DNA of 8,381 bases from Pseudomonadota bacterium. GTDB taxonomy: Bacteria > Pseudomonadota > Alphaproteobacteria > Sphingomonadales > Sphingomonadaceae. The DNA lies in assembly GCA_023424275.1 (NCBI GenBank), contig JAFAED010000067.1, positions 1-8,381 of the forward strand, given 5' to 3'. The translations under genes and the position numbers were made by a program. Below are positions 5,041 to 8,381 of this stretch, piece after piece. The notes under the pieces are model-generated. The model was not told the origin of the DNA. It saw nothing but the letters and a program-made list of their open reading frames with translations, and ran no database searches. Numbering within the stretch: the first letter of the stretch is position 1; each line of letters opens with the position of its first letter.

Positions 5041-8000
5041 TCAATAATAGTCCTGAAGCGGCTTTACTTCAAGACTATGCGCGCGAAGCGCCCCGATCGC
5101 CTGCGTCGACGCATCGCTTGCCGCGGCGGTCGTATAATAGGCGATGTCGGCGGCCAATGCCGATGCACGGATCGACTGCGAATCCTGCAACGACTGCCAA
5201 CCTTCGGTCGTGTTGAAGATCAGCTGGACGTCGCCATCCTTGATCCGGTCGACGATGTGCGGACGCCCTTCGGCAACCTTGTTGACGCGCTCGACCTCGA
5301 TCCCCTCGCCCGCCAGATAGTCGGCGGTGCCGCCGGTCGCGATCACCTTCCAGCCCCAGTCGGTCAGCTGCCGCACCGCGCCGAGAATGCGCGGCTTGTC
5401 GCTGTCCTTGACCGACACGAAGACGCGGCCCTCGGTCGGCAGGCGGTCGCCCGCGCCGAGCTGCGCCTTCGCAAAGGCGAGGTTGAAATTGCTGTCGATT
5501 CCCATGACTTCGCCCGTGGATTTCATTTCGGGCGACAGCACCGGATCGGTGCCGGGGAAACGCGCGAAGGGGAAGACCGCTTCCTTCACCGCGACATGCG
5601 CGATGTCGCGGTTGATCTTGGGCAGGTCGGCGAGCTTTTCGCCCGCCATTACGCGCGCGGCGATCTTGGCGATCGGCGAGCCGACGGCCTTTGCCACGAA
5701 GGGCACCGTGCGGCTGGCGCGCGGGTTGACCTCGATCAGATAGACCTCGTCGTCCTTCACCGCGAACTGGATGTTCATGAGGCCGCGGACGCCCAGCGCG
5801 CGCGCCAGCGCATCGGCCTGCCGCTCGATTTCGGCGACGATCCCCGCCGACAGGCTGTACGGCGGGATCGAGCAGGCGCTGTCGCCCGAATGGACCCCGG
5901 CTTCCTCGATATGCTGGAGCACACCCGCAACCACCACGTCGGTGCCGTCGCAGAGCGCATCGACATCGACCTCGATCGCGTCGCGGAGGTAACGGTCGAT
6001 CAGCACCGGGCTGTCACCCGACACCTGCACCGCGGTCTCGATATAATTTTCGAGCTGCGCCTGGTCGTCGACGATTTCCATCGCGCGGCCGCCGAGCACG
6101 TAGCTCGGGCGCGTCAGCACCGGATAACCGATGCGCGCCGCGACCGCGACGGCTTCCTCGCGGCTGCGTGCGATGCCGTTCTCGGGCTGCTTGAGGCCAA
6201 GCTTGTTGACCAGCGCCGCGAAGCGTTCGCGGTCTTCGGCGAGGTCGATCGCGTCGGGCGAGGTGCCGAGGATCGGGATGCCCGCCTCCGCCAGCGCCTG
6301 CGCCAGCTTGAGCGGCGTCTGTCCGCCGAACTGGACGATCACGCCGACGAGCGTGCCCTTCGACATTTCGACGGCCAGGATTTCGAGAACATCTTCGGCG
6401 GTCAGCGGTTCGAAATAGAGGCGATCCGACGTGTCATAGTCGGTCGACACCGTTTCGGGGTTGCAGTTGACCATGATCGTTTCATAGCCCGCCTCTTCCA
6501 ATGCGAAGCAGGCGTGGCAGCAGCAATAGTCGAACTCGATCCCCTGCCCGATCCGGTTCGGACCGCCGCCGAGGATGACGACCTTCTTGCGATCCGACGG
6601 GTTCGCCTCATTTTCGGGCTCGCCGAAGGTCGGCGCCTCGTAGGTCGAATAGAGATAGGGCGTCTTGGCCGCGAATTCGGCGGCGCAGGTGTCGATCGTC
6701 TTGAACACCGGACGCACGCCGAGCTTGTGGCGCAGCGCGCGCACTTCGGCCTCGGTCACGCCGCCGGTCATCGCCTTCACCGCCTCGTGGATCAGGCCGC
6801 TGCCGCGCGCGGTCGCCTGTTTCGATCCGGGGCGCAGGTTCGCCGACTGGAGCGCGAGGTAAGCGAGGCGTTTGTCGGAGAAGCCCATGGCCTTGAGCTT
6901 GCGCAGCCCCTCGGCATCGCGCGGCAGGCCGTTTTCGCAGACATCCTGTTCGGCGGCGACGATTTCGGCGATGCGTTCGAGGAACCACATGTCGTAACCC
7001 GCGACGCGGTTGATGTCGGCGAGCGGCAGCCCCTCGCGGATCGCCTGCGCGGTGTTGAGCAGCCGGTCGGGGGTGCGCTGCGCCAGCTCGTTGCGCAGCT
7101 GGTCGTGGCTCGCGCCCTTCAGGCGGTCGACGAAGTTGAAGCCCGACAGGCCGGTCTCCAGCCCGCGCAGCGCCTTTTGCATCGATTCATGGATCGTGCG
7201 GCCGATCGCCATCACCTCGCCGACCGACTTCATCGCAGTCGATAGCGTCGCCTCGGCACCCTTGAACTTTTCGAAGGCGAAGCGCGGGATCTTGGTGACG
7301 ACATAATCGATCGTCGGTTCGAACGACGCCGGCGTCACCCCGGTGATGTCGTTCATGATCTCGTCGAGCGTGTAGCCGACCGCGAGCTTTGCCGCGACCT
7401 TGGCGATCGGGAAGCCCGTCGCCTTCGACGCGAGCGCCGACGAGCGCGACACGCGCGGGTTCATCTCGATCACGATCAGGCGGCCATCCTTGGGATTGAC
7501 CGCGAACTGGACGTTCGACCCGCCGGTTTCGACGCCGATCTCGCGCAGCACCGCGATGCTCGCGTTGCGCATGATCTGATATTCCTTGTCGGTCAGCGTC
7601 AGCGCCGGCGCGACGGTAATGCTGTCGCCCGTATGCACGCCCATCGGATCGACATTTTCGATCGAGCAGATGATGATGCAATTGTCCTTGCGGTCGCGCA
7701 CCACCTCCATCTCATATTCTTTCCAGCCGAGGAGCGATTCCTCGATCAGGACTTCGGTGGTCGGCGAGGCGATCAGGCCGCCGCGGACAATATGCTCGAA
7801 CTCCTCGCGGTTATAGGCGATGCCGCCGCCGGTGCCGCCGAGCGTGAAGCTGGGACGGATGATCGAGGGCAGTCCGGTGCGTTCGAGCACCGCGAACGCC
7901 TCATCGAGCGTGTGCGCGACGCCGCTGCGCGCGCTCTCGAGCCCGATCTTGTCCATCGCGTCGCGGAACTTCTGCCGGTCCTCGGCCTTGTCGATCGCCT

Positions 8001-8361
8001 CGGCATCGGCGCCGATCATCTCGACGCCGTACTTGGCGAGCGTGCCGTCCTGCGCGAGCGCGAGTGCGGTGTTGAGCGCGGTCTGCCCGCCCATCGTCGG
8101 CAGCACCGCATCGGGGCGCTCCTTCGCGATGATCTTCGCGACGATCTCGGGCGTGATCGGCTCGACATAGGTCGCGTCGGCGAGGTCGGGATCGGTCATG
8201 ATCGTCGCCGGGTTGGAGTTGACGAGGACGATGCGATAGCCCTCCTCCTTCAACGCCTTGATCGCCTGCGTTCCCGAATAGTCGAACTCGCACGCCTGAC
8301 CGATAACGATCGGGCCGGCGCCGATGACGAGGATGGATTGGATGTCAGTTCTTTTGGGCAT
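5041..8361 (-). CDS. carB: Carbamoyl-phosphate synthase large subunit
   Basis: The 1106-residue product is a full CarB, which with the CarA glutaminase makes carbamoyl phosphate from bicarbonate, ammonia and two ATP for arginine and pyrimidine synthesis in the cytoplasm. The first synthetase half (1-400) keeps the E. coli numbering of active-site residues: Arg129, Arg169, Glu215, His243, Gln285, Glu299, Asn301. An oligomerisation region follows (about 400-555). The second half starts near [14 protein letters not shown] (594-607) and has the matching ligands Gln865, Glu877, Asn879. The last 130 residues are the MGS-like allosteric domain with [23 protein letters not shown] (1028-1044) and FNTTEG, the site of nucleotide control in the family. 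Compared from memory with the 1073-residue E. coli enzyme, it has about 30 extra residues near 504-534 and a few near 670. The ATG at 8361 gives the canonical [22 protein letters not shown] start. Only 20 nt lie upstream, too little to show a promoter or carA. Confidence 0.98.
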   Translation of the reverse strand: MPKRTDIQSILVIGAGPIVIGQACEFDYSGTQAIKALKEEGYRIVLVNSNPATIMTDPDLADATYVEPITPEIVAKIIAKERPDAVLPTMGGQTALNTALALAQDGTLAKYGVEMIGADAEAIDKAEDRQKFRDAMDKIGLESARSGVAHTLDEAFAVLERTGLPSIIRPSFTLGGTGGGIAYNREEFEHIVRGGLIASPTTEVLIEESLLGWKEYEMEVVRDRKDNCIIICSIENVDPMGVHTGDSITVAPALTLTDKEYQIMRNASIAVLREIGVETGGSNVQFAVNPKDGRLIVIEMNPRVSRSSALASKATGFPIAKVAAKLAVGYTLDEIMNDITGVTPASFEPTIDYVVTKIPRFAFEKFKGAEATLSTAMKSVGEVMAIGRTIHESMQKALRGLETGLSGFNFVDRLKGASHDQLRNELAQRTPDRLLNTAQAIREGLPLADINRVAGYDMWFLERIAEIVAAEQDVCENGLPRDAEGLRKLKAMGFSDKRLAYLALQSANLRPGSKQATARGSGLIHEAVKAMTGGVTEAEVRALRHKLGVRPVFKTIDTCAAEFAAKTPYLYSTYEAPTFGEPENEANPSDRKKVVILGGGPNRIGQGIEFDYCCCHACFALEEAGYETIMVNCNPETVSTDYDTSDRLYFEPLTAEDVLEILAVEMSKGTLVGVIVQFGGQTPLKLAQALAEAGIPILGTSPDAIDLAEDRERFAALVNKLGLKQPENGIARSREEAVAVAARIGYPVLTRPSYVLGGRAMEIVDDQAQLENYIETAVQVSGDSPVLIDRYLRDAIEVDVDALCDGTDVVVAGVLQHIEEAGVHSGDSACSIPPYSLSAGIVAEIERQADALARALGVRGLMNIQFAVKDDEVYLIEVNPRASRTVPFVAKAVGSPIAKIAARVMAGEKLADLPKINRDIAHVAVKEAVFPFARFPGTDPVLSPEMKSTGEVMGIDSNFNLAFAKAQLGAGDRLPTEGRVFVSVKDSDKPRILGAVRQLTDWGWKVIATGGTADYLAGEGIEVERVNKVAEGRPHIVDRIKDGDVQLIFNTTEGWQSLQDSQSIRASALAADIAYYTTAAASDASTQAIGALRAHSLEVKPLQDYY

Positions 8362-8381
8362 TATTTCTGTTCTTCTTGGGC

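Noticed and set aside
4962..5063. Short minus-strand frame across the carB-greA spacer ending GEVSLALDY and a TGA that overlaps the TTG at 4965
   Set aside because: It has no ATG, GTG or TTG start between its flanking stops and begins inside carB, so translation is not supported. It may be a relic or chance.
5017..7245. A 742-codon plus-strand open frame antisense to carB
   Set aside because: It is the complement of a firmly identified gene in GC-rich DNA. Its product is rich in Arg, Asp, His and Ala with no recognisable domain, as expected for an antisense shadow.

Overview
The window looks like ordinary core chromosome of an alphaproteobacterium, most likely Sphingomonadales (Sphingopyxis/Sphingomonas type). 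This rests on high GC with strong GC3 codon use, on protein sequences that resemble that order from memory, and on two intergenic palindromic repeats of a kind I recall as common in sphingomonad genomes. No database search was possible, so the genus is an inference.

Layout, left to right. The 5' part of mscL (minus strand, cut by the window edge) is transcribed divergently from a tight plus-strand cluster: lemA, a small TPM-domain lipoprotein, a larger TPM-domain protein with a transmembrane segment and a Gly/Ser/Trp tail, and a TPM-type membrane protein with two transmembrane segments. These four genes are spaced by 1 nt, a 4-nt overlap and 12 nt, and a good sigma70-like promoter precedes lemA. 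A 91-bp inverted repeat follows. Its right arm ends 14 nt before a Nudix hydrolase of the ADP-ribose pyrophosphatase type. A second palindromic repeat lies in the space where the Nudix gene converges with the minus-strand block. That block reads, in its own direction, carB, greA, then a rhomboid-family intramembrane protease. carB is complete and fills the right 40% of the window; its start lies 20 nt from the right edge, and carA may lie beyond it.

How the genes fit together. The lemA/TPM cluster is a cell-envelope module of poorly understood function; its special point here is a second, lipid-anchored TPM paralogue inserted between lemA and the main TPM gene. carB makes carbamoyl phosphate for arginine and pyrimidine synthesis, greA rescues backtracked RNA polymerase, and the rhomboid gene is coupled to greA by close spacing only. 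I found no tRNA, rRNA, CRISPR array, insertion sequence or phage gene, and no clear sign of horizontal transfer. Nothing here amounts to a plainly new system. The points most worth a second look are the TPM paralogue arrangement and the two palindromic repeats, one of which sits directly against the Nudix ribosome binding site.
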